A stretch of DNA of 64,000 bases from assembly GCF_932526225.1 (NCBI RefSeq), contig NC_064044.1:14881453-14945452 (forward strand). Direction: 5' to 3'. This document shows, one piece after another, positions 42,501 to 53,403 of the stretch (the stretch's first letter is position 1; each line of letters starts with the position of its first letter). The position numbers and the translations under genes are program-made. This DNA comes from Nematostella vectensis (lineage: Eukaryota; Cnidaria; Anthozoa; Actiniaria; Edwardsiidae). The notes under the pieces were generated by a model. That model did not search any database and had not been told where the DNA came from. It saw only the letters and a program-made list of their open reading frames with translations.

Positions 42501-42683
42501 ACGTTCATGTTCAGCCTTAGTCTGCTCGGGCTTAAATATGATGAATTTTGTATGAAAAAACTAAAAAGTGCGCAAAATGGCTACCAAAGAAGGACTGCTC
42601 TTCCTCGCCATTGTTTTTGCGCAATAATCTAAACTTTATCTAATTATAAAAATAAGACCTTCTAGATTTAAAAAAATGCATTT

Positions 42684-42755
42684 TTCCCATACCGGAAGTC
42701 GAACCCGGGCCGTCTGGGTGAAAACCAGAAATCCTAACCGCTAGACCATATGGGA
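42684..42755 (-). tRNA. tRNA-Glu(UUC), stems intact
   Basis: U61 forms a G-U pair in the T stem. Everything else is consensus, and it lacks the one-base deletion of its partner at 8871. Confidence 0.91.
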
Positions 42756-42933
42756 TATCTGTTCACTTCAGGAAATGTTTTCTTGATTAAATACAGCGCG
42801 AAGAATAGTATTATGATACGATGATGTTTTCTCCATAAATTTATCAAGCTCATATTTGTGCCATTCTTTACAAACATGTCTGCCGTGTCTTGACTGTGAA
42901 AGAGCTCCAGTTAACAAAAATGGTTTAAAAAAA

Positions 42934-43035
42934 TCCAGAAACCCGGGATTTTTCAGAGTTCCTACAAACTCTCCAGATTGAACCAGTGACCTTCAGATCT
43001 TCAGTCTGACGCTATCCCAACTGAGCTATTTTAAC
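42934..43035 (-). pseudogene. tRNA-Phe(GAA)-like, acceptor broken
   Basis: 5' GUUAAAA versus 3' TTTCTGG. Distant copy of 9120 but with anticodon loop CUGAAGA. A short spacer follows. Confidence 0.8.
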
Positions 43036-43141
43036 ACGTTCATGTCCAGACTTAGTCTGCTCGGGCTTAAATATGATGAATTTTGAATGAGAAATTTTTT
43101 TTTATAAAAGTCAGACCTTCTAGATTTAAAAAAATTCATTT

Positions 43142-43213
43142 TTCCCATAACGGGAGTCGAACCCGGGCAGTCTGTGTGAAAACCAGAAATCCTAACCTCT
43201 AGACCATATGGGA
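43142..43213 (-). tRNA. tRNA-Glu(UUC), U65, A39
   Basis: Distant copy of 9324 with an extra D-loop change. Confidence 0.85.
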
Positions 43214-43391
43214 TATCTGTTCACCTTAGGTATTGTTTTCTTTCTTATTAACAGCGCGAATAATAGTATCATGATACGATGATGTTTTCTCCATAAATTC
43301 ATCAAACTCATATTTGTGCCATACTTTACAAACATGTAAGCCGTGTCTTGACAGTGAAAGAGCTCCAGTTAACAAAAATGGTTTAAAAAAA

Positions 43392-43437
43392 TGCCGAAAC
43401 CCGGGATTTTTCAGAGTTCCTACAAACTCTCCGGGTT

Positions 43438-43474
<37 letters not shown>

Positions 43475-43493
43475 TCAACTGAGTTTTTTCGGC
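43392..43493 (-). pseudogene. tRNA-Phe(GAA)-like, box A damaged
   Basis: Distant copy of 9574, with a consensus CCCGGG restored at the 3' T stem. Confidence 0.82.
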
Positions 43494-43676
43494 ACGTTCA
43501 TGTTCAGCATTAGTCTGCTCGGGCGTAAATATTATGAATTTTGTATGAAAAAATAAAAAGTGCTCAAAATGGCAACCAAAGAAGGACTGCTCTTCCTCGC
43601 CATTGTTTTTTCGCAATAATCAAAACTTTATCTAATTATAAAAGTAAGAACTTCTAGATTTAAAAAAATGCATTTT

Positions 43677-43748
43677 TTCCCATACCGGTAGTAGAACCCT
43701 GGCAGTCTGGGTGAAAACCAGAAATCCTAACCGCTAGACCATATGGGA
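43677..43748 (-). tRNA. tRNA-Glu(UUC), A61 / U57 allele
   Basis: Distant copy of 9859. Confidence 0.85.
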
Positions 43749-43926
43749 TATCTGCTCACCTTAGGAAATGTTTTCTTGATTAAATACAGCGCGAAGAATA
43801 GTATTAATATACGATGATGTTTTCTCCATAAATTTATCAAGCTCATATTTGTACGATTCTTTACAAACATGCCTGCCGTGTCTTGACTGTGAAAGAGCTA
43901 CAGTCAACAAAAATGGTTTAAAGAAA

Positions 43927-43979
43927 TGCCGAAAAACGGGGATGTTCAGAGTTCCTACAAACTCTCCGGATTGAACCAC

Positions 43980-44011
<32 letters not shown>

Positions 44012-44028
44012 TACTGCGCTTTTTCGGC
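43927..44028 (-). pseudogene. tRNA-Phe(GAA)-like, internal T5
   Basis: Distant copy of 10109. Confidence 0.8.
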
Positions 44029-44231
44029 ACGTTCATGTCCAGACTTAGTCTGCTCGGGCTTAAATATGATGAATTTTGAATGAAAAAATAAAAAGTGCCA
44101 AAATGGCAACCAAAGAAGGACTGCTCTTCCTCGACATTTTTTACGCAATAATCAAAACTTTGTTTTTGCGCAATAGTCGAAACTTTTTCTAATTAAATAG
44201 GTAAGAACTTCTAGATTTAAATAAAAGAGAT

Positions 44232-44303
44232 TTTCCTTACCGGGAGTCGAACTCTGGCAGTCTGGGTGAAAACCAGAAATCCTAACCGCTAGACCATATG
44301 GGA
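44232..44303 (-). tRNA. tRNA-Glu(UUC), acceptor and T-stem mismatches
   Basis: Distant copy of 10414. Confidence 0.82.
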
Positions 44304-44481
44304 TATCTGCTCAACTTAGGAAATCATTTCTTGCTTATCAACAGCGCAAAAAATAGTATCATGATACGATGAGGTTTTCTCCATAAATTTATCAAGCTCA
44401 TATTTGTGCCATACTTTAAAAACATGTCTGCCGTGTCTTGACTGTCAAAGAGCTCCAGTCAACAAAAATGGTTTAAAAATA

Positions 44482-44534
44482 TGCCGAAACCCGGGATTTT
44501 TCAGAGTTCCTACAAACTCTCCGGATTGAACCAC

Positions 44535-44566
<32 letters not shown>

Positions 44567-44583
44567 TACTGCGCTTTTTCGGC
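44482..44583 (-). pseudogene. tRNA-Phe(GAA)-like, box A damaged
   Basis: Distant copy of 10664. Confidence 0.82.
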
Positions 44584-44765
44584 ACGTTCATGTCCAGACT
44601 TAGTCTGCTCGGGCTTAAATATGATGAATTTTGTATGAAAAAATAAAAAGTGCGCAAAATGGCACCAAAGAAGGACTGCTCTTCCTCGCCATTGTTTTTT
44701 CGCAATAATCAAAACTTTATCTAATTATAAAAGTAAGAACTTCTAGATTTAAAAAAATGCATTTT

Positions 44766-44837
44766 TTCCCATACCGGTAGTAGAACCCTGGCAGTCTGGG
44801 TGAAAACCAGAAATCCTAACCGCTAGACCATATGGGA
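44766..44837 (-). tRNA. tRNA-Glu(UUC), A61 / U57 allele
   Basis: Distant copy of 10948. Confidence 0.85.
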
Positions 44838-45015
44838 TATCTGCTCACCTTAGGAAATGTTTTCTTGATTAAACACAGCGCGAAGAATAGTAATAAGATA
44901 CGATGATGTTTTCTCCATAAATTTATTAAGCTCATATTTGTACGATTCTTTACAAACATGTCTGCCGTGTCTTGACTGTGAAAGAGCTACAGTCAACAAA
45001 AATGGTTTAAAGAAA

Positions 45016-45117
45016 TGCCGAAAAACGGGGATGTTCAGAGTTCCTACAAACTCTCCGGATTGAACCAGGGAACTTCAGATCTTCAGTCGGACGCTCTCCC
45101 AACTGAGCTATTCCGGC
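45016..45117 (-). pseudogene. tRNA-Phe(GAA)-like, internal T5
   Basis: Distant copy of 11198. Confidence 0.8.
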
Positions 45118-45299
45118 ACGTTCATGTCCAGACTTCGTCTGCTCGGGCTTAAATATGATGCATTTTGTATGAAAAACTAAAAAGTGCGCAAAATGTCAAA
45201 CAAAGAAGGACTGCTCTTCTTCGCCATTGTTTTTGCGCAATAATCAAAACTTTATCTAATTATAAAAGTAAGACCTTCTAGATTTAAAAAAATGCGTTT

Positions 45300-45371
45300 T
45301 TCCCATACCGGGAGTCGAACCCGGGCCGTCTGGGTAAAAACCAGAAATCCTAACCGGTAGACCATATGGGA
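45300..45371 (-). tRNA. tRNA-Glu body with Lys anticodon UUU
   Basis: Distant copy of 11482 in which C36 became U, giving UUU inside a T5 run. All stems pair, so this is the best-formed UUU copy. Confidence 0.85.
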
Positions 45372-45551
45372 TATATATCTGCTCACCTTAGGAAATGTTT
45401 TCTTGATTAAATACATTGCGAAGAATAGTATTATGATACGATGATGTTTTTCCATAAATTTATCAAGCTCATATTTGTGCCATTCTTTACAAACATGTCT
45501 GCCGTGTCTTGACTGTGAAAGAGCTCCAGTTAACAAAAATGGTTTAAAAAA

Positions 45552-45653
45552 TGCCGAAACCCGGGATTTTTCAGAATTATTACAAACTCTCCGGATTGAA
45601 CCAGGGACCTTCAGATCTTCAGTCTGATGCACTCACAACTGAGCTATTTCGGT
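45552..45653 (-). pseudogene. tRNA-Phe(GAA)-like, hairpin-less insertion
   Basis: Distant copy of 11734; it also aligns with 451. Confidence 0.82.
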
Positions 45654-45832
45654 TGTTCATGTCCAGACTTAGTCTGCTCGGGCTTAAATATGATGAATTT
45701 TGAATGCAAAAAAATTTTGCGCAAAATGGCAACCAAAGAAGCACTGCTCTTCCTCGCCATTGTTTTTGCGCAATAATCAACACTTTATCTAATTATAAAA
45801 GTAATACCTTCTAGATTTAAAAAAATGCATTT

Positions 45833-45904
45833 TTCCCATACCGGGAGTCGAACCCGGGCAGTCTTGGTGAAAACCAGAAATCCTAACCGCTAGACCATAT
45901 TGGA
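45833..45904 (-). tRNA. tRNA-Glu(UUC), A40, A4
   Basis: As 732 with an added acceptor mismatch (TCCAATA). Confidence 0.86.
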
Positions 45905-46082
45905 TATCTGCTTACCTTAGGAAATGTTTTCTTGACTAAATACAGCGCGAAGAATAGTATTATGATTCGATGATGTTTTCTCCATAAATTTATCAAGCTC
46001 ATATTTGTGCCATACTTAACAAACATGTCTGCCGTGTCTTGACTGTGAAAGAGCTCCAGTCAACAAAAATGGTTTAAAAAAA

Positions 46083-46128
46083 TGCCGAAAACCGCGATTT
46101 TTCAGAGTTCCTACAAACTCTCCGGGTT

Positions 46129-46165
<37 letters not shown>

Positions 46166-46184
46166 TCAACTGAGTTTTTTCGGC
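46083..46184 (-). pseudogene. tRNA-Phe(GAA)-like, box A damaged
   Basis: Distant copy of 982. Confidence 0.82.
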
Positions 46185-46367
46185 ACGTTCATGTTCAACA
46201 TTAGTCTGCTCGGGCGTAAATATGATGAATTTTGTATGAAAAAATAAAAAGTGCGCAAAATGGCAACCAAAGAAGGACTGCTCTTCCTCGCCATTGTTTT
46301 TTCGCAATAATCAAAACTTTATCTAATTATAAAAGTAAGAACTTCTAGATTTAAAAAAATGCATGTT

Positions 46368-46439
46368 TTCCCATACCGGTAGTAGAACCCTGGCAGTCTG
46401 GGTGAAAAACAGAAATCCTAACCGCTAGACCATATCGGA
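46368..46439 (-). tRNA. tRNA-Glu(UUC), several lesions
   Basis: Distant copy of 1267 with the same acceptor, anticodon-stem and T-arm changes. Confidence 0.83.
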
Positions 46440-46617
46440 TATCTGCTCACCTTAGGAAATGTTTTCTTGATTAAACACAGCGCGAAGAATAGTATTAAGA
46501 TACGATGATGTTTTCTCCATAAATTTATTAAGCTCATATTTGTACGATTCTTTACAAACATGTCTGCCGTGTCTTGACTGTGAAAGAGCTACAGTCAACA
46601 AAAATGGTTTTTAGAAA

Positions 46618-46719
46618 TGCCGAAAAACGAGGATGTTCAGAGTTCCTACAAACTCTCCGGATTGAACCAGGGACCTTCAGATCTTCAGTCTGATGCTCTC
46701 ACAACTGAGCTATTTCGGT
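46618..46719 (-). pseudogene. tRNA-Phe(GAA)-like, hybrid of two alleles
   Basis: The 3' half matches the internal-T5 allele of 1517, while the 5' half (GATGCTCTCACAAC on the plus strand, A1) matches 2054. The switch is within the T arm to anticodon region. Confidence 0.81.
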
Positions 46720-46897
46720 TGTTCATGTCCAGACTTAGTCTGCTCGGGCTTAAATATGATGAATTTTGAATGCAAAAAAATTTTGCGCAAAATGGCAACC
46801 AAAGAAGGACTGCTCTTCCTCGCCATTGTTTTTGCGCAATAATCAAAACTTTATATAATTATAAAAGTAAGACCTTCTAGATTTAAAAAAGGAATTT

Positions 46898-46969
46898 TTC
46901 CCATACCGGGAGTCGAACCCTGGCCTTCTGGGTGAAAACCAGAAATCCTAACCGCTATACCATATGGGA
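46898..46969 (-). tRNA. tRNA-Glu(UUC), D- and T-stem mismatches
   Basis: Distant copy of 2334. Confidence 0.86.
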
Positions 46970-47147
46970 TATCTTCTCACCTTAGGAAATGTTTTCTTGA
47001 TTAAATACAGCGCGAAGAATAGTATCATGATACGATGATGTTTACTCCATAAATTTATCAAGCTCATATTTGTGCCATTCTTTACAAACATGTCTACCGT
47101 GTCTTGACTGTGAAAGAGCTCCAGTCAACAAAAATGGTTTAAAGAAT

Positions 47148-47209
47148 TGCCGAAAACCGGGACTTTTCAGAGTTCCCACAAACTCTCTGGATTGAACCAG
47201 GGACCTTCT

Positions 47210-47243
<34 letters not shown>

Positions 47244-47249
47244 TTCGGC
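47148..47249 (-). pseudogene. tRNA-Phe(GAA)-like
   Basis: Distant copy of 2584 but with consensus box A. Confidence 0.83.
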
Positions 47250-47452
47250 ACGTTCATGTCCAGACTTAGTCTGCTTGGGCTTAAATATGATGAATTTTGA
47301 ATGAAAAAATAAAAAGTGCCAAAATGGCAACCAAAGAAGGACTGCTCTTCCTCGACATTTTTTGCGCAATAATCAAAACTTTGTTTTTGCGCAATAGTCG
47401 AAACTTTTTCTAATTAAATAGGTAAGAACTTCTAGATTAAAATAAAAGAGAT

Positions 47453-47524
47453 TTTCCTTACCGGGAGTCGAACTCTGGCAGTCTGGGTGAAAACCAGAAA
47501 TCCTAACCGCTAGACCATATGGGA
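47453..47524 (-). tRNA. tRNA-Glu(UUC), acceptor and T-stem mismatches
   Basis: Distant copy of 2889 with a consensus 5' acceptor strand. Confidence 0.82.
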
Positions 47525-47702
47525 TATCTGCTTAACTTAGGAAATCGTTTCTTGCTTATTAACAGCGCGAAAAATAGTATCATGATACGATGAGGTTTTC
47601 TCCATAAATTTATCAAGCTCATATTTGTGCCATACTTTAAAAACATGTCTGCCGTGTCTTGACTGTCAAAGAGCTCCAGTCAACAAAAATGGTTTAAAAA
47701 TA

Positions 47703-47748
47703 TGCCGAAACCCGGGATTTTTCAGAGTTCCTACAAACTCTCCGGATT

Positions 47749-47790
<42 letters not shown>

Positions 47791-47804
47791 AGAGCTATTC
47801 CGGC
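47703..47804 (-). pseudogene. tRNA-Phe(GAA)-like
   Basis: The 3' half matches 3139; the 5' half has box A AGCTCTGTTGG and acceptor GCCGGAA, so it too may be mosaic. Confidence 0.82.
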
Positions 47805-47987
47805 ACGTTCATGTCCAGACTTTGTCTGCTCGGGCTTAAATATGATGAATTTTGTATGAAAAAATAAAAAGTGCGCAAAATGTCAAACAAAGAAGGACTG
47901 CTCTTCTTCGCCATTGTTTTTGCGCAATAATCAAAACTTTATCTAATTATAAAAGTAAGACCTTCTAGATTTAAAAAAATGCATTTT

Positions 47988-48059
47988 TTCCCATACCGGG
48001 AGTCGAACCCTGGCAGTCTGGGTGAAAACCAGAAATCCTAACCGCTAGACCATATGGGA
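47988..48059 (-). tRNA. tRNA-Glu(UUC), A50 only
   Basis: A single T-stem mismatch (A50/G64) plus a variable-loop change. Boxes intact. Confidence 0.89.
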
Positions 48060-48237
48060 TATCTGCTCACCTTAGGAAATGTTTTCTTGATTAAATACAG
48101 CGCGAAGAATAGTATTATGATACGATGATTTTTTCTCCATATATTTATCAAGCTCATATTTGTACCATTCTTTACAAACATGTCTGCCGTGTCTTGACTG
48201 TGAAAGAGCTACAGTCAACAAAAATGGTTTAAAGAAA

Positions 48238-48339
48238 TGCCGAAACCCGGAAATAATCAGAGTTCCTACAAACTCTATGGATTGAACCAGGGACCTTCAG
48301 ATCTTCAGGCTGACGCTCTCCCAACTGAGCTATTTTGGC
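48238..48339 (-). pseudogene. tRNA-Phe(GAA)-like, C31
   Basis: Distant copy of 28926, 19,312 bp away. Confidence 0.81.
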
Positions 48340-48521
48340 AACTTCATGTCCAGACTTCGTCTACTCGGGCTTAAATATGATGAATTTTGTATGAAAAACT
48401 AAAAAGTGCGCAAAATGTCAAACAAAGAAGGACTGCTCTTCTTCGCCATTGTTTTTGCGCAATAATCAAAACTTTTTCTAATTATAAAAGTAAGACCTTC
48501 TAGATTTAAAAAAATGCATTT

Positions 48522-48593
48522 TTCCCATACAGGGAGTCGAACCCGGGCCGTCTTGGTGAAAACCAGAAATCCTAAGCGCTAGACCATATGGGA
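48522..48593 (-). tRNA. tRNA-Glu(UUC), U64, C19, A40
   Basis: As 29210 with an added anticodon-stem mismatch. Confidence 0.85.
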
Positions 48594-48771
48594 TATCTGC
48601 TCAACTTAGGAAATGTTTTCTCGCTTATTAACAGCGCGAAGAATAGTATCATGATACGATGATGTTTTCTCCATAAATTTATTAAGCTCATATATGTGCC
48701 ACACTTTACAAACATGTCTGCCGTGTCTTGACTGTGAAAGAGCTCCAGTTAACAAAAATGGTTTAAAAAAA

Positions 48772-48817
48772 TGCCGAAACCCGGGATTTTTCAGAGTTCC
48801 TACAAACTCTCCGGATT

Positions 48818-48865
<48 letters not shown>

Positions 48866-48873
48866 TTTTCGGC
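48772..48873 (-). pseudogene. tRNA-Phe(GAA)-like, A8
   Basis: Distant copy of 29460. Confidence 0.85.
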
Positions 48874-49080
48874 ACGTTCATTTCCACACTTAGTCTGCTC
48901 GGGCTTAATTATGATGAATTTTGAATGAAAAAATTAAAAAGTGCCAAAATGGCAACCAAAGAAGGACTGCTCTTCCTCGCCATTGTTTTTGCGCAATAAT
49001 CAAAACTTTGTTTTTGCGCAATAGTCGAGACTTTATCTAATTAAATCGGTAAGAACTTCTAAATTAAAATAAAAGAGATT

Positions 49081-49152
49081 TTCCCATAACGGGAGTCGAA
49101 CCCGGGCCGTCTGGGTGAAAACCAGAAATCCTAACCGCTAGACCATATGGGA
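49081..49152 (-). tRNA. tRNA-Glu(UUC), U65
   Basis: Distant copy of 29769. Confidence 0.89.
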
Positions 49153-49330
49153 TACCTGCTCACCTTAGGAAATGTTTTCTTGATTAAATACAGCGCGAAG
49201 AATAGTATTATGATACGATGATGTTTTCTCCATAAATGTATCAAGCTCATATTTGTGCCATTCTTTACAAACATGTCTGCCGTGTCTTGACAGTGAAAGA
49301 GCTCCAGTTAACAAAAATGGTTTAAAAAAA

Positions 49331-49432
49331 TGCCGGAACCCGGGATTTTTCAGAGTTGCTACAAACTCTCTGGATTGAACCAGGGACCTTCAGATCTTCT
49401 GTCTGACGCTCTCCCATTTGAGCTATTTCGGC
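49331..49432 (-). pseudogene. tRNA-Phe(GAA)-like, A33
   Basis: Distant copy of 30019 with D-loop AAATGGG and insertion CTCTCTGG. Confidence 0.81.
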
Positions 49433-49615
49433 ACGTTTACGTCCAGACTTAGTCTGCTCGGGCTTAAATATGATGAATTTTGAATAAAAAAATAAAAAGT
49501 GGGCAAAATGGCAACCAAAGAAGGACTGCTCTTCTTCGCCATTGTTTTTGCGCAATAATCAAAACTTTATCTAAATATAAAAGTAAGAACTTCTAGATTT
49601 AAAAAAATGCATTTT

Positions 49616-49687
49616 TTCCCATACCGGGAGTCGAACCCTGGCAGTCTGGGTGAAAAGCAGAAATCCTAACCGCTAGACCATATGGGA
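49616..49687 (-). tRNA. tRNA-Glu(UUC), A50 / C31 allele
   Basis: Same body as 13108. Confidence 0.86.
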
Positions 49688-49864
49688 TATCTGCTCACCT
49701 TAGGAAATGTTTTCTTGATTAAATACATTGCGAAGAATAGTATTATGATACGATGATGTTTTCTCCATAAATTTATCAAGCTCATATTTGTGCCATTCTT
49801 TACAAACATGTCTGCCGTGTCTTGACTGTGAAAGAGCTCCAGTTAACAAAAATGGTTTAAAAAA

Positions 49865-49966
49865 TGCCGAAACCCGGGATTTTTCAGAATTATTACAAAC
49901 TCTCCGGATTGAACCAGGGACCTTCAGATCTTCAGTCTGATGCTCTCACAACTGAGCTATTTCGGT
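49865..49966 (-). pseudogene. tRNA-Phe(GAA)-like, hairpin-less insertion
   Basis: Same allele as 13357. Confidence 0.82.
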
Positions 49967-50147
49967 TGTTCATGTCCAGACTTCGTCTGCTCGGGCTTAA
50001 ATATGATGAATTTTGTATGAAAAACTAAAAAGTGCGCAAAATGTCAAACAAAGAAGGACTGCTCTTCTTCGCCATTGTTTTTGCGCAATAATCAAAACTT
50101 TTTCTAATTATAAAAGTAAGACCTTCTAGATTAAAAAAAATGCATTT

Positions 50148-50219
50148 TTCCCATACCTTGAGTAAAACCCGGGCCGTCTGGGTGAAAACCAGAAATCCTA
50201 ACCGCTAGACCATATTGGA
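50148..50219 (-). tRNA. tRNA-Glu(UUC), A62 A63, A4
   Basis: T loop UUUUACU adds a T5 run and loses box B; A4 breaks an acceptor pair. Confidence 0.82.
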
Positions 50220-50397
50220 TATCTCCTCAACTTAGGAAATGTTTTCTTGCTTATTAACAGCGCGGAGAATAGTATCATGATACGATGATGTTTTCTCCAT
50301 AAATTTATTAAGCTCATATTTGTGCCATACTTTACAAACATGTCTGCCGTGTCTTGACTGTGAAAGAGCTCCAGTTAACAAAAATGGTTTAAAAAAA

Positions 50398-50443
50398 TGC
50401 CGAAACCCGGGATTTTTCAGAGTTCATACAAACTCTCCGGATT

Positions 50444-50493
<50 letters not shown>

Positions 50494-50499
50494 TTCGGC
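50398..50499 (-). pseudogene. tRNA-Phe(GAA)-like, near consensus
   Basis: Consensus body; one base of the insertion loop differs (TGTATG). Confidence 0.85.
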
Positions 50500-50706
50500 A
50501 CGTTCATGTCCACACTTAGTCTGCTCGGGCTTAAATATGATGAATTTTGAATGAAAAAATAAAAAGTGCCAAAATGGCAACCAAAAAAAGACTGCTCTTC
50601 CTCGCCATTGTTTTTTGCGCAATATTCAAAACTTTGTTTTTGCGCAATAGTCGAAACTTTATCTAATTAAATCGGTAAGAACTTCTAGATTAAAATAAAA
50701 GAGATT

Positions 50707-50778
50707 TTCCCGTACCGGGAGTCGAACCCTGGCAGTCTGGGTGAAAATCAGAAATCCTAACCGCTAGACCATATGGGA
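50707..50778 (-). tRNA. tRNA-Glu(UUC), A31, A50, C68
   Basis: Three stem mismatches; box B consensus. Confidence 0.84.
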
Positions 50779-50955
50779 TATCTGCTTAACTTAGAAAATG
50801 TTTTCTTGCTTATTAACAGAGCAAAGAATAGTATCATGATACGGTGATGTTTTCTCCATAAATTTATTATGCTCATATTTGTGCCATACTTTACAAACAT
50901 GTCTGCCGTGTCTTGACTGTGAAAATCTACAGTCAACAAAAATGGTTTAAAGAAA

Positions 50956-51057
50956 TGTCGAAACCCGGGATTGTTCAGAGTTCCTACAAACTCTCCGGAT
51001 TGCACCAAGGACCTTCAGATCGTCAGTCTGACGCTCTCCCAACTGAGCTATTTCGTC
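50956..51057 (-). pseudogene. tRNA-Phe-like body with Val anticodon GAC
   Basis: Same allele as 14982, with a changed upstream flank that joins the 19.4-kb series. Confidence 0.82.
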
Positions 51058-51240
51058 ACGTTCATGTCCAGACTTAGTCTGCTCGGGCTTAAATATGATG
51101 AATTTTGAATAAAAAAATAAAAAGTGGGCAAAATGGCAACCAAAGAAGGACTGCTCTTCTTCGCCATTGTTTTTGCGCAATAATCAAAACTTTATCTAAA
51201 TATAAAAGTAAGAACTTCTAGATTTAAAAAAATGCATTTT

Positions 51241-51312
51241 TTCCAATACCGGGAGTCGAACCCTGGCAGTCTGGGTGAAAAGCAGAAATCCTAACCGCTA
51301 GACCATATGGGA
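51241..51312 (-). tRNA. tRNA-Glu(UUC), A50 / C31 allele
   Basis: As 13639 with one further acceptor mismatch (TATTGGA at the 3' strand). Confidence 0.85.
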
Positions 51313-51490
51313 TATCTGCTCACCTTAGGATATGTTTTCTTGATTAAATACAGCGCGAAGAATAGTATTATGATACGATGATGTTTTCTCCATAAATTTA
51401 TCAAGCTCATATTTGTACTATTCTTTACAAACATGTCTGCCGTGTCTTGACTGTGAAAGAGCTCCAGTCAACAAAAATGGTTTAAAAAAT

Positions 51491-51536
51491 TGCCGAAACC
51501 CGGGAATGTTCAGAGTTCCTACAAACTCTCCGGATT

Positions 51537-51586
<50 letters not shown>

Positions 51587-51592
51587 TTCGGC
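51491..51592 (-). pseudogene. tRNA-Phe(GAA)-like, near consensus
   Basis: Same allele as 4209. Confidence 0.84.
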
Positions 51593-51774
51593 AAGTTCAC
51601 GTCCAGACTTCGTCTGCTCGGGCTTAAATATGATGAATTTTGTATGAAAAAATAAAAAGTGCGCAAAATGTCAAACAAAGAAGGACTGCTCTTCTTCGCC
51701 ATTGTTTTTGCGCAATAATCAAAACTTTTTCTAATTATAAAAGTAAGACCTTCTAGATTAAAAAAAATGCATTT

Positions 51775-51846
51775 TTCCCATACCTTGAGTAGAACCCGGG
51801 CCGTCTGGGTGAAAACCAGAAATCCTAACCGCTAGACCATATGGGA
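51775..51846 (-). tRNA. tRNA-Glu(UUC), A62 A63 allele
   Basis: Same body as 4493. Confidence 0.85.
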
Positions 51847-52024
51847 TATCTGCTCAACTTAGGAAATGTTTTCTTGCTTATTAACAGCGCGAAGAATAGT
51901 ATCATGATACGATGATGTTTTCTCCATAAATTTATTAAGCTCATATATGTGCCATACTTTACAAACATGTCTGACGTGTCTTGACTGTGAAAGAGCTCCA
52001 GTTAACAAAAATGGTTTAAAAAAA

Positions 52025-52085
52025 TGCCGAAACCCGGGATTTTTCAGAGTTCCTACAAACTCTCCGGATTGAACCAGGGACCGTT

Positions 52086-52120
<35 letters not shown>

Positions 52121-52126
52121 TTCGGC
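52025..52126 (-). pseudogene. tRNA-Phe(GAA)-like, near consensus
   Basis: Consensus except for two bases at the variable loop (TAACGG). Confidence 0.85.
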
Positions 52127-52333
52127 ACGTTCATGTCCACACTTAGTCTGCTCGGGCTTAAATATGATGAATTTTGAATGAAAAAATAAAAAGTGCCAAA
52201 ATGGCAACCAAAAAAAGACTGCTCTTCCTCGCCATTGTTTTTTGCGCAATATTCAAAACTTTGTTTTTGCGCAATAGTCGAAACTTTATCTAATTAAATC
52301 GGTAAGAACTTCTAGATTAAAATAAAAGAGATT

Positions 52334-52405
52334 TTCCCGTACCGGGAGTAGAACCCTGGCAGTCTGGGTGAAAACCAGAAATCCTAACCGCTAGACCATA
52401 TGGGA
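52334..52405 (-). tRNA. tRNA-Glu(UUC), acceptor, T-stem, box B changes
   Basis: Same body as 14733. Confidence 0.84.
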
Positions 52406-52582
52406 TATCTGCTTAACTTAGAAAATGTTTTCTTGCTTATTAACAGCGCAAAGAATAGTATCATGATACGGTGATGTTTTCTCCATAAATTTATTAATCT
52501 CATATTTGTGCCATACTTTACAAACATGTCTGCCGTGTCTTGACTGTGAAAATCTACAGTCAACAAAAATGGTTTAAAGAAA

Positions 52583-52684
52583 TGTCGAAACCCGGGATTG
52601 TTCAGAGTTCCTACAAACTCTCCGGATTGCACCAAGGACCTTCAGATCGTCAGTCTGACGCTCTCCCAACTGAGCTATTTCGTC
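52583..52684 (-). pseudogene. tRNA-Phe-like body with Val anticodon GAC
   Basis: Same allele as 14982; the upstream palindrome centre is TTT. Confidence 0.82.
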
Positions 52685-52866
52685 ACGTTCATGTCCAGAC
52701 TTTGTCTGCTCGGGCTTAAATATGATGAATTTTGAGTAAAAAAATAAAAAGTGCGCAAAATGGCAACCAAAGAAGGACTGCTCTTCTTCGCCATTGTTTT
52801 TGCGGAATAATCAAAACTTTATCTAATTATAAGAGTAAGACCTTCTAGATTTAAAAAAATGCATTT

Positions 52867-52938
52867 TTACCATACCGGGAGTCGCACCCGGTCCGTCTGA
52901 GTGACAACCAGATATCCTAACCGCTAGACCATATGGGA
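52867..52938 (-). tRNA. tRNA-Glu body with Asp anticodon GUC
   Basis: Same body as 17438. Confidence 0.82.
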
Positions 52939-53120
52939 TATATATCTGCTCACCTTAGGAAATGTTTTCTTGATTAAATACATTGCGAAGAATAGTATTA
53001 TGATACGATGATGTTTTCTCCATAAATTTATCAAGCTCATATTTGTGCCATTCTTTACAAACATGTCTGCCGCGTCTTGACTGTGAAAGAGCTCCAGTTA
53101 ACGAAAATGGTTTAAAAAAA

Positions 53121-53222
53121 TGCCGAAACCCGGGATTTTTCAGAGTTCCTACAAACTCTCCGGATTGAACCAGGGACCTTCAGATCTTCATACTGACGCT
53201 CTCCCAACTGAGCTATTTCGGC
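53121..53222 (-). pseudogene. tRNA-Phe(GAA)-like, U31
   Basis: Same allele as 15520. Confidence 0.83.
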
Positions 53223-53403
53223 ACGTTCATGTCCAGACTTAGTCTGCTCGGGCTTAAATATGATGAATTTTGTATGAAAAAATAAAAAGTGCCAAAATGG
53301 CAACCAAAGAAGGACTGCTCTTCCTCGCAATTGTTTTTGCGCAATAATCAAAACTTTATCTAATTATAAAAGTAAGACCTTCTAGATTTAAAAAAATGCA
53401 TTT

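Larger units (their letters stand above)
40209..45653. repeat. Distant copy of the 6396-11835 segment
   Basis: It has the same order of units as 6396-11835. Small differences include a restored nucleotide in the Glu at 42684 (its partner at 8871 lacks one base) and the UUU anticodon at 45300. Confidence 0.8.
45552..47780. repeat. Copy of the window's left end with one unit removed
   Basis: Gene starts at 451-1517 recur here with an offset of 45,101 bp, while those at 2334-3139 recur with 44,564 bp. The 537-bp drop is one unit, and the switch falls inside the Phe-like gene at 46618. Confidence 0.75.
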
